From Aquibacillus saliphilus (GTDB lineage: Bacteria > Bacillota > Bacilli > Bacillales > Amphibacillaceae), in assembly GCF_020404745.1 (NCBI RefSeq), contig NZ_JAIZAP010000006.1:62001-126000 (forward strand): a stretch of DNA of 64,000 bases, read 5' to 3'. Positions 18,373 through 27,068 of this stretch are shown piece by piece; the first letter of the stretch is position 1, and every line of letters begins with the position of its first letter. Made by a program: the position numbers and the translations under genes. Under the pieces are notes generated by a model. It saw nothing but the letters and a program-made list of their open reading frames with translations. It did not search any database and was not told where the DNA came from.

Positions 18373-19839
18373 TCAAAAAACCTTTTTCAATTCCCACTTC
18401 GTTAAATCGAAAGCAATCGAACCTTCCGCAGCGAAATGGATCGAATCGTCATTGTGTGCGTCAAAGATTCTTGCTGTAAAAACCTCTTCACCGTCATTCA
18501 AGAAAATCTCAATCGACGATTTGTCTAAATAAACGCGTAGGTTTTTCAGGTTATCTAGTTTACAGCTTCTTATTTCTGTACGATCACCCTTAATCGTCTT
18601 CCGTTCAAGGGAAAATAGCTTTTTGGATTTATCAAAGCTTAATTTCGCAACCTTGCCAAATGCTACTGAAAATAGATCGGCATCATTGGTGATAACATTC
18701 AAGTTTAGCTCGATTGATTTACCATGCACGTTTGGCAATTGAACCGTCTCGTTACTGATCTTCACGTTAGCCTGTTGGATTTCTTCTTCTCTAAGTTTCT
18801 CAAGCTCTTTAACAGGCCGTTGAATGATTTTCCCTTCAACTAAATCAAGTTCCCTTGGAATTGTCATTGCATGAATCCATTGGTAATCACGAGTTGGATG
18901 ATGTTCTTCTGTTGCATCCGGAAGTCCCAACCAACCAAACATAATCCGGCGCTGATTATCATCTATCGTTGTTTGTGGGGCGTAAAAATCAAAGCCTCTA
19001 TCAAGCTCCTCGAACGGACCATTTGCATACGTGTGATTTTCGCGGTCAAATTTCCCTACAAAATAACCTGACTGATAGAGATTATTGTATTTTATTCCCT
19101 CTGGCTCAAGGCCTTGGGGGGAGAAAAGCAGTATGTCCTCTCCCTCAATCGAAAATAAATCGGGACATTCCCACATGTAGCCAAAATCGAATAATCCATT
19201 TCGGTTACTCCCCGCTAGAATCCCGTGGAAGTGCCAGTTTTCTAAGTCAGATGATGTAAATAAGGCGACAACACCTTCTTCCTCAACCGTCTGGGCACCG
19301 ATGACCATATACCACTGGTCACCTTCCTGCCAAACTTTTGGATCCCGGAAATGAGCAGTGTACCCTTCTGGAAGGTAAATGACTGGACCTTTTTTCTCAA
19401 AATGCACCCCGTCTTCAGACACCGCCAAGCACTGGTAGGTTTCTCTATTACCTGCTTCATTCCGGACATTGCCTGTGTAAAATAAATATAGCTTCCCATC
19501 ATAGTCAACAGCACTACCTGAATAACAGCCATTTTTATCAAACCAATCACTTGGTGCTAAGGCAATCGGTAGCGTTTCCCAGTTAACCAAATCTTTAGAG
19601 CGATAATGCCCCCAGTACTTGATACCATGCTTGGTTGCTAATGGATTCCATTGATAAAATAAGTGATAATATCCTTTATAATAAACAAGTCCATTCGGGT
19701 CATTTAATAAACCAACTGGTGGCATGACGTGATAATTCAATCGGAACCTGTCTTGTGCTACCAATTCCCGGTGCTTATTTATTTCATTTATTGCTTGTTC
19801 TCTTAATAAAATGTCCTGCTGTACCACGCTTTTAGTCAC
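18373..19839 (-). CDS. scrB: Sucrose-6-phosphate hydrolase (GH32)
   Basis: A 488-residue GH32 enzyme: five-bladed propeller (about 35-340) plus C-terminal beta sandwich. The three signature boxes are intact: NDPNG (nucleophile Asp47), FRDPKV (Asp167) and WECPDLF (acid/base Glu225). It hydrolyses sucrose-6-phosphate made by the PTS to glucose-6-P and fructose. No signal peptide. The likely start is GTG at 19839 with AGGA nearby, a weak site 30 bp after the PTS gene. Operon context with EIIBC and LacI regulator makes sucrose-6-P the likely substrate over inulin or levan. Confidence 0.92.
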   Translation of the reverse strand: MTKSVVQQDILLREQAINEINKHRELVAQDRFRLNYHVMPPVGLLNDPNGLVYYKGYYHLFYQWNPLATKHGIKYWGHYRSKDLVNWETLPIALAPSDWFDKNGCYSGSAVDYDGKLYLFYTGNVRNEAGNRETYQCLAVSEDGVHFEKKGPVIYLPEGYTAHFRDPKVWQEGDQWYMVIGAQTVEEEGVVALFTSSDLENWHFHGILAGSNRNGLFDFGYMWECPDLFSIEGEDILLFSPQGLEPEGIKYNNLYQSGYFVGKFDRENHTYANGPFEELDRGFDFYAPQTTIDDNQRRIMFGWLGLPDATEEHHPTRDYQWIHAMTIPRELDLVEGKIIQRPVKELEKLREEEIQQANVKISNETVQLPNVHGKSIELNLNVITNDADLFSVAFGKVAKLSFDKSKKLFSLERKTIKGDRTEIRSCKLDNLKNLRVYLDKSSIEIFLNDGEEVFTARIFDAHNDDSIHFAAEGSIAFDLTKWELKKVF

Positions 19840-19869
19840 ATCCTATCTATGTTGAAAAATTGATTCATC

Positions 19870-21258
19870 TTAATCTAATTTTTTATCTGAAAATCCGAAT
19901 AACCAGGTAAGAGCAAATGCAACAGCAATAGCAACGATATTAACAAGAATATAAAGCAGGATTTGTCCATTCATGTATAAAAGTGCACCTGGAATTACCG
20001 TGATTGCCATCCCTGTTGCCTGAAGTCCTAGGATTGATGCTGTAAATCCGCCGACACCGCCACCAATTAGTGCCATCAAAAACGGCTTACCGTATCGTAA
20101 GTTCACACCAAAAATAGCTGGTTCGGTAATACCTAAGAAGGCTGAAAGTGAAGATGGTAATGCTAGCGCCTTTAATTTTTTAGATTTAGTTTTTAGGCCA
20201 ACAGCTAATGCCGCTCCACCCTGTGCTGCCACAGACGCAGTGATAATTGCGTTATATTCATTAAAGCCAAATTTTTCTAGCAATTGGATTTCAAGCAAGT
20301 TGAAAATGTGGTGAACACCTGTTACGACAATGACTTGATTTAAGAAACCAACCAATAGTCCACCCAAACCAAGTGGCAATCCTAAGACTGCAAGTGTTCC
20401 TTGTAAAATGTATTCTTCAACTGAATGGAAAATTGGTCCAATAATAAATAGTGCTGCAACAATCATAATTAGCATCGTTATAAATGGTGTGAGAATTAAA
20501 TCTAATGCTTCAGGCACACGCTTACGTATGCTTCGTTCTAATTTAGCTCCAATGATACCCGTGATAAAAGCTGGTAGCACCGCACCTTGATAACCTACTA
20601 CTGGGATGAAACCAAAAAAGTAAAGAGGATCTACCCCTGTTGCAACTCCCCATGCATTTGGCAAGGATGGACTAACTAACATGAGTCCAAGTACTAGACC
20701 AATAATCGGTGTTCCACCAAATACTCTAAATGTAGACCATGCAACTAATGCTGGTAAAAATATAAATGCTGTATCCGTCAAAATCTCTGTAAATAACAAA
20801 AAGTTTTCAGAAATATCTGCAGGTGTTAAACCAAACAATGCTAGCACCTGTTCTTGCATCACTAGTCCTCGTAAACCCATAAATAAACCAGTTGCTACTA
20901 GGACAGGAATGATTGGAACAAAGACATCCCCGAACGTACGAATCGCTCGTTGAAATGCATTGCCGCTTTTCTTAGCTTCTTTCGATTGCTCCGCTTTTGT
21001 TGAGCTATTTATATCTAGCTTTTCTACTTCTTCAAAAATTTTATTAACTGTCCCGGTACCAAGAATGATTTGATACTGTCCAGAATTAAAAAATGCTCCT
21101 TTAACCTTATCAATCGTTTCTACTTCAGCTTGATCAATCTTTTCTTTATCGTCGACCATTATCCGTAATCTTGTTGCACAGTGAGCGACTGATGAAATAT
21201 TCTCTTTTCCACCAACTGCTTCAATTAGCTCTTTTGCAATTCTGCTATTTTCTGACAC
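19870..21258 (-). CDS. scrA: PTS sucrose-type EIIBC component
   Basis: About 462 residues: EIIB domain (1-80) with the phosphorylated Cys in SSVAHCATRLR (Cys27 with the start used here), a linker, then an EIIC glucose-superfamily membrane domain with about 10 spans. No EIIA domain, so it borrows EIIA-Glc from elsewhere. AAGGAG sits 8 nt before the GTG at 21258; a GTG three codons earlier is directly adjacent to it and unlikely. Followed by the hydrolase gene and preceded by two operators. Trehalose-type EIIBC is related, but the GH32 partner argues for sucrose. Confidence 0.9.
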   Translation of the reverse strand: MSENSRIAKELIEAVGGKENISSVAHCATRLRIMVDDKEKIDQAEVETIDKVKGAFFNSGQYQIILGTGTVNKIFEEVEKLDINSSTKAEQSKEAKKSGNAFQRAIRTFGDVFVPIIPVLVATGLFMGLRGLVMQEQVLALFGLTPADISENFLLFTEILTDTAFIFLPALVAWSTFRVFGGTPIIGLVLGLMLVSPSLPNAWGVATGVDPLYFFGFIPVVGYQGAVLPAFITGIIGAKLERSIRKRVPEALDLILTPFITMLIMIVAALFIIGPIFHSVEEYILQGTLAVLGLPLGLGGLLVGFLNQVIVVTGVHHIFNLLEIQLLEKFGFNEYNAIITASVAAQGGAALAVGLKTKSKKLKALALPSSLSAFLGITEPAIFGVNLRYGKPFLMALIGGGVGGFTASILGLQATGMAITVIPGALLYMNGQILLYILVNIVAIAVAFALTWLFGFSDKKLD

Positions 21259-21285
21259 TTCTATCACTCCTTAGTTTTGTGGTTA

Positions 21286-21366
21286 ATATGGAATCGATTC
21301 CATATGGCATAAAAAATAATATGATTCCTTCATGTAAGTCTATGTTTCATTTGTGGAATCGATTCC
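21286..21366 (-). promoter_or_regulatory. Two LacI-type operators upstream of scrA
   Basis: Operator 1 is a 20-bp perfect palindrome centred on GGAATCGATTCC (21286-21305). Operator 2 is the same 12-bp core at 21355-21366. The spacing of about 65 bp between centres would allow DNA looping. They lie between the regulator gene and scrA and fit binding by the LacI-family protein encoded at 21417-22406. Confidence 0.85.
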
Positions 21367-21416
21367 TTATTGGGTTAAAAATAAGAAATCGTTTTCAGTA
21401 ACAATCTCAAATCAAA

Positions 21417-22406
21417 TCATACACTATCACGAATTAAAAGTCTATAGTCTAATGTGATTTTTTTTATTTTTTCCTGTTCATTCCTAATTGTCGATAAAAT
21501 AATCTTTGCCGCTTCTTGTCCTGCCTTCTCATTGTTATAGTCAACCGTTGTTAATGAGGGGCTTAAATGCTTTGAGAACTCAGATGCTCCAATACTAGCT
21601 ATTGCCATATCACTAGGTATCCCGTAGCCTGATTCTTTTAAATAGTTCGTTGCACCAAGGGCCAGTCGATCAGTAACAGCAAATACAGCAGTAGGAATTT
21701 CTTCACTATTTTTTATCATCTTACGCATTGCTTGATAGCCAGAATCGATATCAAAAATCCCTTTTTGAACCCAATTATCCTCAACGACTAAATGGTTTTC
21801 CTTCATTTCATCAAGGTAGCCTCGTTTGCGCAAATATCCGACCGCACGATCCGTTTCATCGACACCAATAAAGCCTATTTTCTCGTGACCTTTTTTTATA
21901 AATAAAGAAATAACATCTTTAGCTGCATGAAAATCATCGTATAACACATTTGACACACCCTCTATTTCTTGTCCAATAACAACAAAGGGTATCTCAAGTT
22001 TTTGGATTAACTCCAATAAATGTTCATTTTCATTAGTGGCAGTAAAAATAATTCCATCTACCCGTCGAACTTTTAATAAATGGATATATTCTATTTCTTT
22101 TTGCTTATCCAAATTTGTACTAGCCAAAAGGATCTGATACCCTTCTTCAGACAAAATATCGTCCATGCCTGAGACTAGTCTTCCTGAGGTTTCCGTCTTA
22201 ATTGTTGGTACAATGACACCGATCACCTTAGTCCGCTTCATTCTAAGTGATTTAGCCTGTTCACTCGGTACATATCCAGTTTCTTCAATCACTTTCATGA
22301 TTCTTTTTCTAGCCTCTTCACTAACATAGCCAGAATTATTTAATGCTCTAGAAACAGTTGTGCGCGAAACATTAGCCATCTCTGCAATTTCTTTTATGGT
22401 AGGCAC
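21417..22406 (-). CDS. scrR: LacI-family sucrose operon repressor
   Basis: About 329 residues with N-terminal HTH and hinge (TIKEIAEMANVSRTTVSRALN, about 2-22; hinge about 45-58) and a PBP1-like effector domain. GTG at 22406 is preferred as start because GGAGG is 6 nt upstream and family members begin MxTIK-D/E-VA; an ATG two codons earlier is fused to the ribosome binding site. It is the first gene of the LacI-EIIBC-GH32 cluster and the probable binder of the GGAATCGATTCC sites. Effector (fructose or a phosphorylated sugar) not determinable. Confidence 0.87.
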   Translation of the reverse strand: MPTIKEIAEMANVSRTTVSRALNNSGYVSEEARKRIMKVIEETGYVPSEQAKSLRMKRTKVIGVIVPTIKTETSGRLVSGMDDILSEEGYQILLASTNLDKQKEIEYIHLLKVRRVDGIIFTATNENEHLLELIQKLEIPFVVIGQEIEGVSNVLYDDFHAAKDVISLFIKKGHEKIGFIGVDETDRAVGYLRKRGYLDEMKENHLVVEDNWVQKGIFDIDSGYQAMRKMIKNSEEIPTAVFAVTDRLALGATNYLKESGYGIPSDMAIASIGASEFSKHLSPSLTTVDYNNEKAGQEAAKIILSTIRNEQEKIKKITLDYRLLIRDSV

Positions 22407-22660
22407 TTTCATCCTCCGTTCTTACATGTTACATTAGGTTGATTTTTTTTAAAAGGATTCTTCATCAAAAAAAGGGTATCCCGCCCATTCATTTTATCAT
22501 AATAAACCGGCTTGGACCTAAGAAGATTTCAAAACAAGAAGCGATAACTTGAACTTAATCCAGTCCTAATCAATTAGTCTTCTCAAGGGTCTGACCCACC
22601 TGCCTCGTATCCTTTTTAATAAAAATTTTAATAAAGACTAGCTATTTTCCTCTTAAGTGT
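22407..22660. other. Intergenic region upstream of the csp promoter
   Basis: No gene seen. It contains AGGGTCTGACCCACCTGCC (22586-22604), whose core recurs at 58731-58748, another short dispersed repeat. Confidence 0.4.
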
Positions 22661-22803
22661 TATAATAAGATTAACTTATTGATGTTCGTTTTAGCAAAAC
22701 AAGATATTTGTAATAGCTTACTAGTGATTATCATCGTCTTGAATTATTATCTTGAACCAAAAAGTAATAAACGTGCTATAAAGCACATGGAGGAATTTTT
22801 TTT
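22661..22803 (+). promoter_or_regulatory. Cold-shock gene promoter (-10) and long 5' leader
   Basis: TATAAT at 22661-22666, preceded by a weak -35, gives an about 130-nt untranslated leader before the csp ATG. Such long leaders are characteristic of csp genes, where temperature-dependent folding controls translation. GGAGG lies 8 nt before the ATG. Confidence 0.5.
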
Positions 22804-23004
22804 ATGAGTAACGGTACAGTAAAATGGTTTAACGCAGACAAAGGTTTCGGTTTTATCGAGGTTGAAGGTGGAGAAGATGTATTCGTACATTTCTCAGCAA
22901 TTCAAGGCGACGGTTTCAAATCATTAGATGAAGGTCAAGCAGTTTCTTTTGAAATTGAAGAAGGTAACCGCGGACCACAAGCAGCAAATGTTGAAAAAAT
23001 CTAA
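22804..23004 (+). CDS. csp: Cold shock protein (CspA/CspB family)
   Basis: A 66-residue cold-shock domain, full family length. RNP1 is KGFGFIEV (about 13-20) and RNP2 is VFVHFSAI (about 26-33), the single-stranded nucleic acid binding face. It acts as an RNA chaperone in the cytoplasm. It is monocistronic with a long leader and its own terminator. Which csp paralogue it is cannot be decided. Confidence 0.96.
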   Translation: MSNGTVKWFNADKGFGFIEVEGGEDVFVHFSAIQGDGFKSLDEGQAVSFEIEEGNRGPQAANVEKI

Positions 23005-23016
23005 GTAAATAGTATG

Positions 23017-23047
23017 AAAGCTCTTCTCATATGAGAAGAGCTTTTTT
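23017..23047 (+). terminator. Terminator of csp
   Basis: AAAGCTCTTCTCAT pairs with ATGAGAAGAGCTTT (23017-23044) and runs into a T-tract, 13 bp past the stop. The following 170 bp hold only a short ACTTGCC-N6-GGCAAGT hairpin (23101-23120). Confidence 0.9.
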
Positions 23048-23217
23048 TCGTTTGTAAAAGTGAAAGATTCCACTTTGTTTCTGTTATATCGGGGAACTTG
23101 ACTTGCCCAAATAGGCAAGTTGCTTCATCCTCCACATATACTATTTATAATGACTCTTTTTCTATTTTGAAGCATATGCCTGGTAGATGTATTATTGAGT
23201 TTTTAAATAAATAAAAA

Positions 23218-23244
23218 AAGCCCATCACCATTTAGATAATGAGC
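23218..23244 (-). terminator. Terminator of the Panacea toxin-antitoxin pair
   Basis: On the minus strand AGCTCATTATC-N5-GGTGATGGGCT forms an 11-bp stem with three G-U pairs, followed by seven T residues. Confidence 0.65.
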
Positions 23245-23306
23245 TGAGTTTCAAACTTATTGAACATTAGTTTTTTTATATAGCATAAGGGTAAATCATT
23301 GCTTTA

Positions 23307-24329
23307 TTAATCTATTGATAAATCTTTTGCAAATGAATACAGTATCGGGCTATTACTTGGCGTAGATTTATAGGCCTCTTCTTCATGCATCTTATGAATT
23401 ATTTCGTCAGCGCTCAAATTACCGAACAGTGAAATTACATCGTTCAATGTTTGAACTTCGTCTTCTGTCAATTCTGTAACTTCAAACTCAGGTGAAGGCT
23501 TAAACTTATAGCCAATTTTTTCACCATATTGAAGAGTCTCAAACTGAACACCATTTAATAGTACGATTTGTTCGTATCCTTCGGGTACAGCCCCCATTGG
23601 AAGTGCACTATAGACAAGACCACTTATTGATCTCTCTTTTCTTTTAAAGAATAAAATATCTGAGTACCAAAGCATTTTCATAAGTTTAACTTTGTGAAGA
23701 CTAGTTACCTTTTCAGAAAGATAATTAATCATCTCAATAACTTTATTTAAATTAAGCTCTAGATTGCCGGTAATCATTTTATTTTCAAAGTCCGCATAAC
23801 TAGCATGAATTGAATCGATAAGATATTGATTTCTCTTTTTTTTATATTGCTCATTTGCTTCATGCAAGGACTTCAAAAATGCTTTTTCGGATATCTTATC
23901 TTTTTCTTTGGCTATATTTAGTTTTTCTAAAAACCACTTTGGATCGGAACTGATTTTTCTTAATACATCATCATGAGCACGGTCTTGCACTTGATGATTT
24001 TCATACCTTGTAACAGTAGACCTTCCCCATCCTAAGACTTCGGAAAAATCTTTTTGACTAATGTCGTACGTAGCCCTAATTTCATTAATTTCAATAGATG
24101 TTAACAAGTTTAATTTTTTTCTATATGCATCTTTCATAGCAAGACTATTCACTTTTATCATTTCTTCTGTTTCTAATAAATCTTCCGTAGCAGAACAATA
24201 CTCGTATTTAGCTATAAAACTCACTTTTTCACCTTTAAAATTTTCATGATCAGTCACTTCAACAGTATCAACTGCATGCTCCTCCATACACAGTAAGCAA
24301 AGTTTCTTCTCACTTTTTAGTATCTTCAT
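23307..24329 (-). CDS. Panacea (SocA/DUF4065) antitoxin with zinc-finger and HTH
   Basis: About 340 residues in three parts: an MqsA/YgiT-like N-terminal zinc finger (CLLC near 11-14, YCS near 45), an XRE/MqsA-type HTH (about 80-130, YDISQKDFSEVLGWGRSTVTRYE) and a C-terminal DUF4065/SocA 'Panacea' domain (about 195-300, LHKVKLMKMLWYSDILFFK, GLVYSALPMGAVPEGYE). Panacea domains neutralise many unrelated toxins. It lies 11 nt downstream of a small gene on the same strand, as antitoxins of this class often do. Start ATG 24329 after AAGGGTGAG; GTG 24338 is an alternative. Confidence 0.85.
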   Translation of the reverse strand: MKILKSEKKLCLLCMEEHAVDTVEVTDHENFKGEKVSFIAKYEYCSATEDLLETEEMIKVNSLAMKDAYRKKLNLLTSIEINEIRATYDISQKDFSEVLGWGRSTVTRYENHQVQDRAHDDVLRKISSDPKWFLEKLNIAKEKDKISEKAFLKSLHEANEQYKKKRNQYLIDSIHASYADFENKMITGNLELNLNKVIEMINYLSEKVTSLHKVKLMKMLWYSDILFFKRKERSISGLVYSALPMGAVPEGYEQIVLLNGVQFETLQYGEKIGYKFKPSPEFEVTELTEDEVQTLNDVISLFGNLSADEIIHKMHEEEAYKSTPSNSPILYSFAKDLSID

Positions 24330-24340
24330 TATACTCACCC

Positions 24341-24790
24341 TTACTTTCTATAAGGAAAGTCTTCTTCCTTAAATGGAATCTCTGCAAAATGAAAGGACAT
24401 AACAAAAATAAAACTGTCACCCGCAACATGTGTAATGTTAACTAGTTCCACTCTGATTTTTATATAAACATCCTGATTAACATATTCCTTGCCAAATACT
24501 CGCATCTCTGAATAGTTGGGAAATCTAAGGTCCTTTACGGTCTCAATATAATCTGCAACTGTTAAAAGTGAAAGTTCTCTTTTTAAAGCTTCAACTTCGT
24601 CTTCATTCGGGAATAAATGGGCCACTGTATATCTATTGGTGTACTTTCCATCCCTTGCCTCATCTACTTTTCGTTTCTTTTGAAAGTTAATTTTCACTGA
24701 ACCGCTCTCTATAGCGTATTTTAACCTATCTACATACGTTTGAACCTCAAATTTACCTTCAATTTTACGTAGTTTTAACTCTTTGTTCAT
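24341..24790 (-). CDS. Unrecognised small protein, candidate toxin of the Panacea pair
   Basis: 149 residues, basic N-terminal half (KLRKIEGKFEVQTYVDRLKYA; KINFQKKRKVDEARDGKYTNRY) and a beta-rich C-terminal half ending HFAEIPFKEEDFPYRK. No toxin motif I can name: no HEPN RxxxxH, no Fic box, no ToxSAS synthetase motif. GGAGTG precedes the ATG. It is the first gene of a two-gene operon with the Panacea/HTH protein, and a perfect palindrome lies 39 bp upstream. A toxin role is inferred from this layout only; it may instead be a co-regulator. Confidence 0.7.
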   Translation of the reverse strand: MNKELKLRKIEGKFEVQTYVDRLKYAIESGSVKINFQKKRKVDEARDGKYTNRYTVAHLFPNEDEVEALKRELSLLTVADYIETVKDLRFPNYSEMRVFGKEYVNQDVYIKIRVELVNITHVAGDSFIFVMSFHFAEIPFKEEDFPYRK

Positions 24791-24828
24791 TAATTATAAC
24801 ACTCCCAATATCCATCAACAACATTTTC

Positions 24829-24844
24829 GGTATCAATTGATACC
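24829..24844. promoter_or_regulatory. Palindromic operator of the toxin-antitoxin pair
   Basis: Perfect 16-bp palindrome GGTATCAATTGATACC, with flanking A/T symmetry, directly upstream of the two-gene operon. It is a fitting site for autoregulation by the HTH domain of the antitoxin. A TTGACT (minus strand, about 24882-24887) further upstream could be part of the promoter. Confidence 0.7.
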
Positions 24845-24904
24845 AATTTTAGAAAGCATATTTATTATACATAAAAGTAACAGTCAAAGGTTATCAGTAA
24901 AATA

Positions 24905-25300
24905 TTTCCGCAAGTAAAATTTTTGCCACAACCAGGTGGATCAGACATGAATAGGTGATGCCCTCCTCTAACCGCAATGGTTAGTGCTCGCTTTGCTCAA
25001 CTTTGACCGATGATGCGGGAAAAATCATGTTTATTGCAGCTAATACACTAAGTAGAAGATCTTCAACAGATTGAACAACTCCATCTAACCGGAGTGAGCC
25101 CGGTGGGGACAATTGAACAATAACCTTTTCACTTAAAACATCACAGTCCATCACCGTCAATTTGCTCATGACTCGTTCACGAGACTCCCGAACAGTAAGA
25201 TCCGGTAAACCGATAATAGTAACCGACGGTGGCCCTTCAAATTCTGAATACGATAACCTTCCATTCCTTGAAGGCCAATACTAGAAACTTTGGTAACCAT
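24905..25300 (-). pseudogene. comM: comM/yifB (Mg-chelatase-like ATPase) N-terminal remnant
   Basis: The ATG at 25300 opens MVTKVSSIGLQGMEGYRI, the start of ComM/YifB. A frameshift follows, then VTIIGLPDLTVRESRERVMS and VIVQLSPPG in another frame, a jump from the N-terminal domain to near the AAA domain, an in-frame stop, and finally RGGHHLFMSDPPGCGKN, the Walker A. At least two frame lesions, one stop and an internal deletion are visible, and everything after the P-loop is missing. ComM normally helps integrate transforming DNA. A further comM piece lies at 45654-45971. Confidence 0.85.
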
Positions 25301-25382
25301 AGTTTCACTTCTATTCATTTTTGTTTGTTACATTTGCTTGGGCTTGATATAGTACTCTAGCATGCAAAAACGTTAGATAGTT

Positions 25383-25886
25383 TTAAATTTTAGGTTCTGG
25401 AAAAAAAGAGAGTACCCTATCTTTTCTTACGATTGACTCTGGCTCAGAATAGCCAACATAATCGGCATAGCTACTCCACCGATAAAATTAAGTCCGCTAC
25501 CATATTGGCACGAATCGGATTCAAATGAATACATTTAATCACTTCTAATTCACATTCGACTGCATCTAGTAATTCTGATCCATGACGGCTTTCAAACACA
25601 TGACCAGAATAATGATATTTATGGTTGAAGTATTTTGCATATTTGGTATGAAGGTACTTGATGATATCGCCTGTGGAATGATTAAGGGTCTCTAATTGAA
25701 GGTGAATGTGGTTAGTCATAAGACAATAGACGTGGAGAAAAAAATGGCATCAGAATCATTGTTTCTTCTAACAGTCTGAGATACTCTAAACGATCCTTTT
25801 CATCGTGAAAAAAAGTAGTCCTTCGAATACCACGACTAGTAATATGATAGCTGGCACCAGGATACAAAATGTGTTTTTTCCTACCC
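25383..25886 (-). pseudogene. REP-associated tyrosine transposase (Y1_Tnp/RAYT), frameshifted
   Basis: Reading across two frameshifts restores a near full-length RAYT: LYPGASYHITSRGIRRTTFF, then LMTNHIHLQLETLN (the HUH-type HxH metal motif is NHIHLQ), GHVFESRHGSEL and KCIHLNPIRANMV, then RWSSYADYVGYSEPE. One frameshift is in a T-run near 25736-25742, the other near 25478; the start codon is also lost. RAYTs mobilise or maintain REP palindromes. A REP-like repeat lies 90 bp away (25978-26062) with further copies in the window. Confidence 0.88.
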
Positions 25887-25977
25887 AATTACATACCCAA
25901 TTGAATAAGTTTGACATTAAATCTATTTATTCTTCATCCAAGTCAATTATCCTGCAAAGATTTACAAAAACAAACAA

Positions 25978-26062
25978 AAAAGAGCTACTATTAATCATAG
26001 CAACTCCATTGTCCACCCATAAGATACAAATCCGCTTTTTGTCTTTTTACGGTGCCTGTCAC
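25978..26062 (+). repeat. Dispersed 85-bp repeat, copy A
   Basis: Begins AGAGCTACTATTAATCATAG and ends with the REP-like core GGTGCCTGTCACC. Near-identical copy at 60160-60247, a diverged copy at 55209-55293 and a partial copy at 31353-31380. Confidence 0.8.
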
Positions 26063-26123
26063 CAGTACCTTTAGTACCTTTAATTATTCACAGATATAGG
26101 GTCTGTAAACATACTCCTGTCCA

Positions 26124-27068
26124 CTACTGTCCCTCTACAATCTCCAAATGTTTCTTCAACATCTCCGATTTTTTTGTCCGCTCTTCTTCAGGCACAATGT
26201 AATAATAAACCTCCTCTTCGTCCTTGCCTTTCCCGTCTATTTGGACTTGTTCTATATTTTGCCTTGTTTTTGAATAGTTTGTTCGAATTTCTTTCATATC
26301 ATCAAACGTTAAATTGGTTTTTACATTCTCGCCTATTACCTCTAATATATCTCGATAGTTTGTTAAAGTTTCGATGCCTACCGCTTCTTTGATAAATCCC
26401 TGAATGACTTTACGCTGGCGTTCTTGTCGACCAAAATCTCCCTGTGGATCAAGCTTACGCATACGAGAATACAGTAGAGCCTCTTCACCGTTCAATTTCA
26501 GCTGACCGATAGGAAAGTCTGTCCCGTTATAGAAAAAGTCCAAGGTGTTATCTACAGTCACACCATCAACAGCATCTACCAGATCCTTAAAACCATCCAT
26601 ATTCACTTCCACGTAGTAGTCAATTGGGACATCCAGGAAGTTCTCAATCGTTTTAATAGAGATATCAACTCCTCCGTATGTATAGGAATGATTGATTTTA
26701 TCCTTTGTTCCTTTGCCGATGATTTCAGTATATGTATCACGAGGTATGCTTAACATTTTCATAGATTTATCTGCTGGATTTGCTGTTATTAAAATTAATG
26801 AGTCTGGGCGTCCACGGTCTCCTTCGCGTTGGTCCACCCCAAGCAATAAAATGGAAATGGGATCCCCCTCTGATAAATGAACCACACGCTGCTCTTTTTC
26901 AGGACGCTTCAGTGGTTCATGTGTTTTTTCAAGCGTACCGGTAACAGAGTTATATACAGAATATCCGTAAGCACCTGCGCCTAGAATAAGTAGAAATATC
27001 ACTCCAAGTGTAATTATAAAGCCTAGTTTTCTTTTTTTCGGGGATTGGGATGTGCGTTCCTCTTTCAT
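26124..27068 (-). CDS. LytR-CpsA-Psr (LCP) family cell wall ligase
   Basis: 314 residues: short cytoplasmic basic stretch, a membrane anchor (about 16-38), then an extracellular LCP domain (about 75-230). Hallmarks are DPISILLLGVDQREGDRGRPDSLIL in family pattern (GxDxR), MLSIPRDTY (catalytic Arg), KINHSYTYGG and RMRKLDPQGDFGRQERQR. LCP enzymes transfer wall teichoic acid or other glycopolymers from lipid carrier to peptidoglycan. GGAAGTG precedes the ATG. Monocistronic. Which TagT/U/V-like role it has is not resolvable. Confidence 0.92.
   Translation of the reverse strand: MKEERTSQSPKKRKLGFIITLGVIFLLILGAGAYGYSVYNSVTGTLEKTHEPLKRPEKEQRVVHLSEGDPISILLLGVDQREGDRGRPDSLILITANPADKSMKMLSIPRDTYTEIIGKGTKDKINHSYTYGGVDISIKTIENFLDVPIDYYVEVNMDGFKDLVDAVDGVTVDNTLDFFYNGTDFPIGQLKLNGEEALLYSRMRKLDPQGDFGRQERQRKVIQGFIKEAVGIETLTNYRDILEVIGENVKTNLTFDDMKEIRTNYSKTRQNIEQVQIDGKGKDEEEVYYYIVPEEERTKKSEMLKKHLEIVEGQ

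Noticed and set aside
21267-21417. Catabolite-response (cre) element overlapping the scr operators
   Set aside because: The GGAATCGATTCC sites lack the TGNAANCG...CNTTNCA cre pattern; they fit a dedicated LacI-type repressor better.
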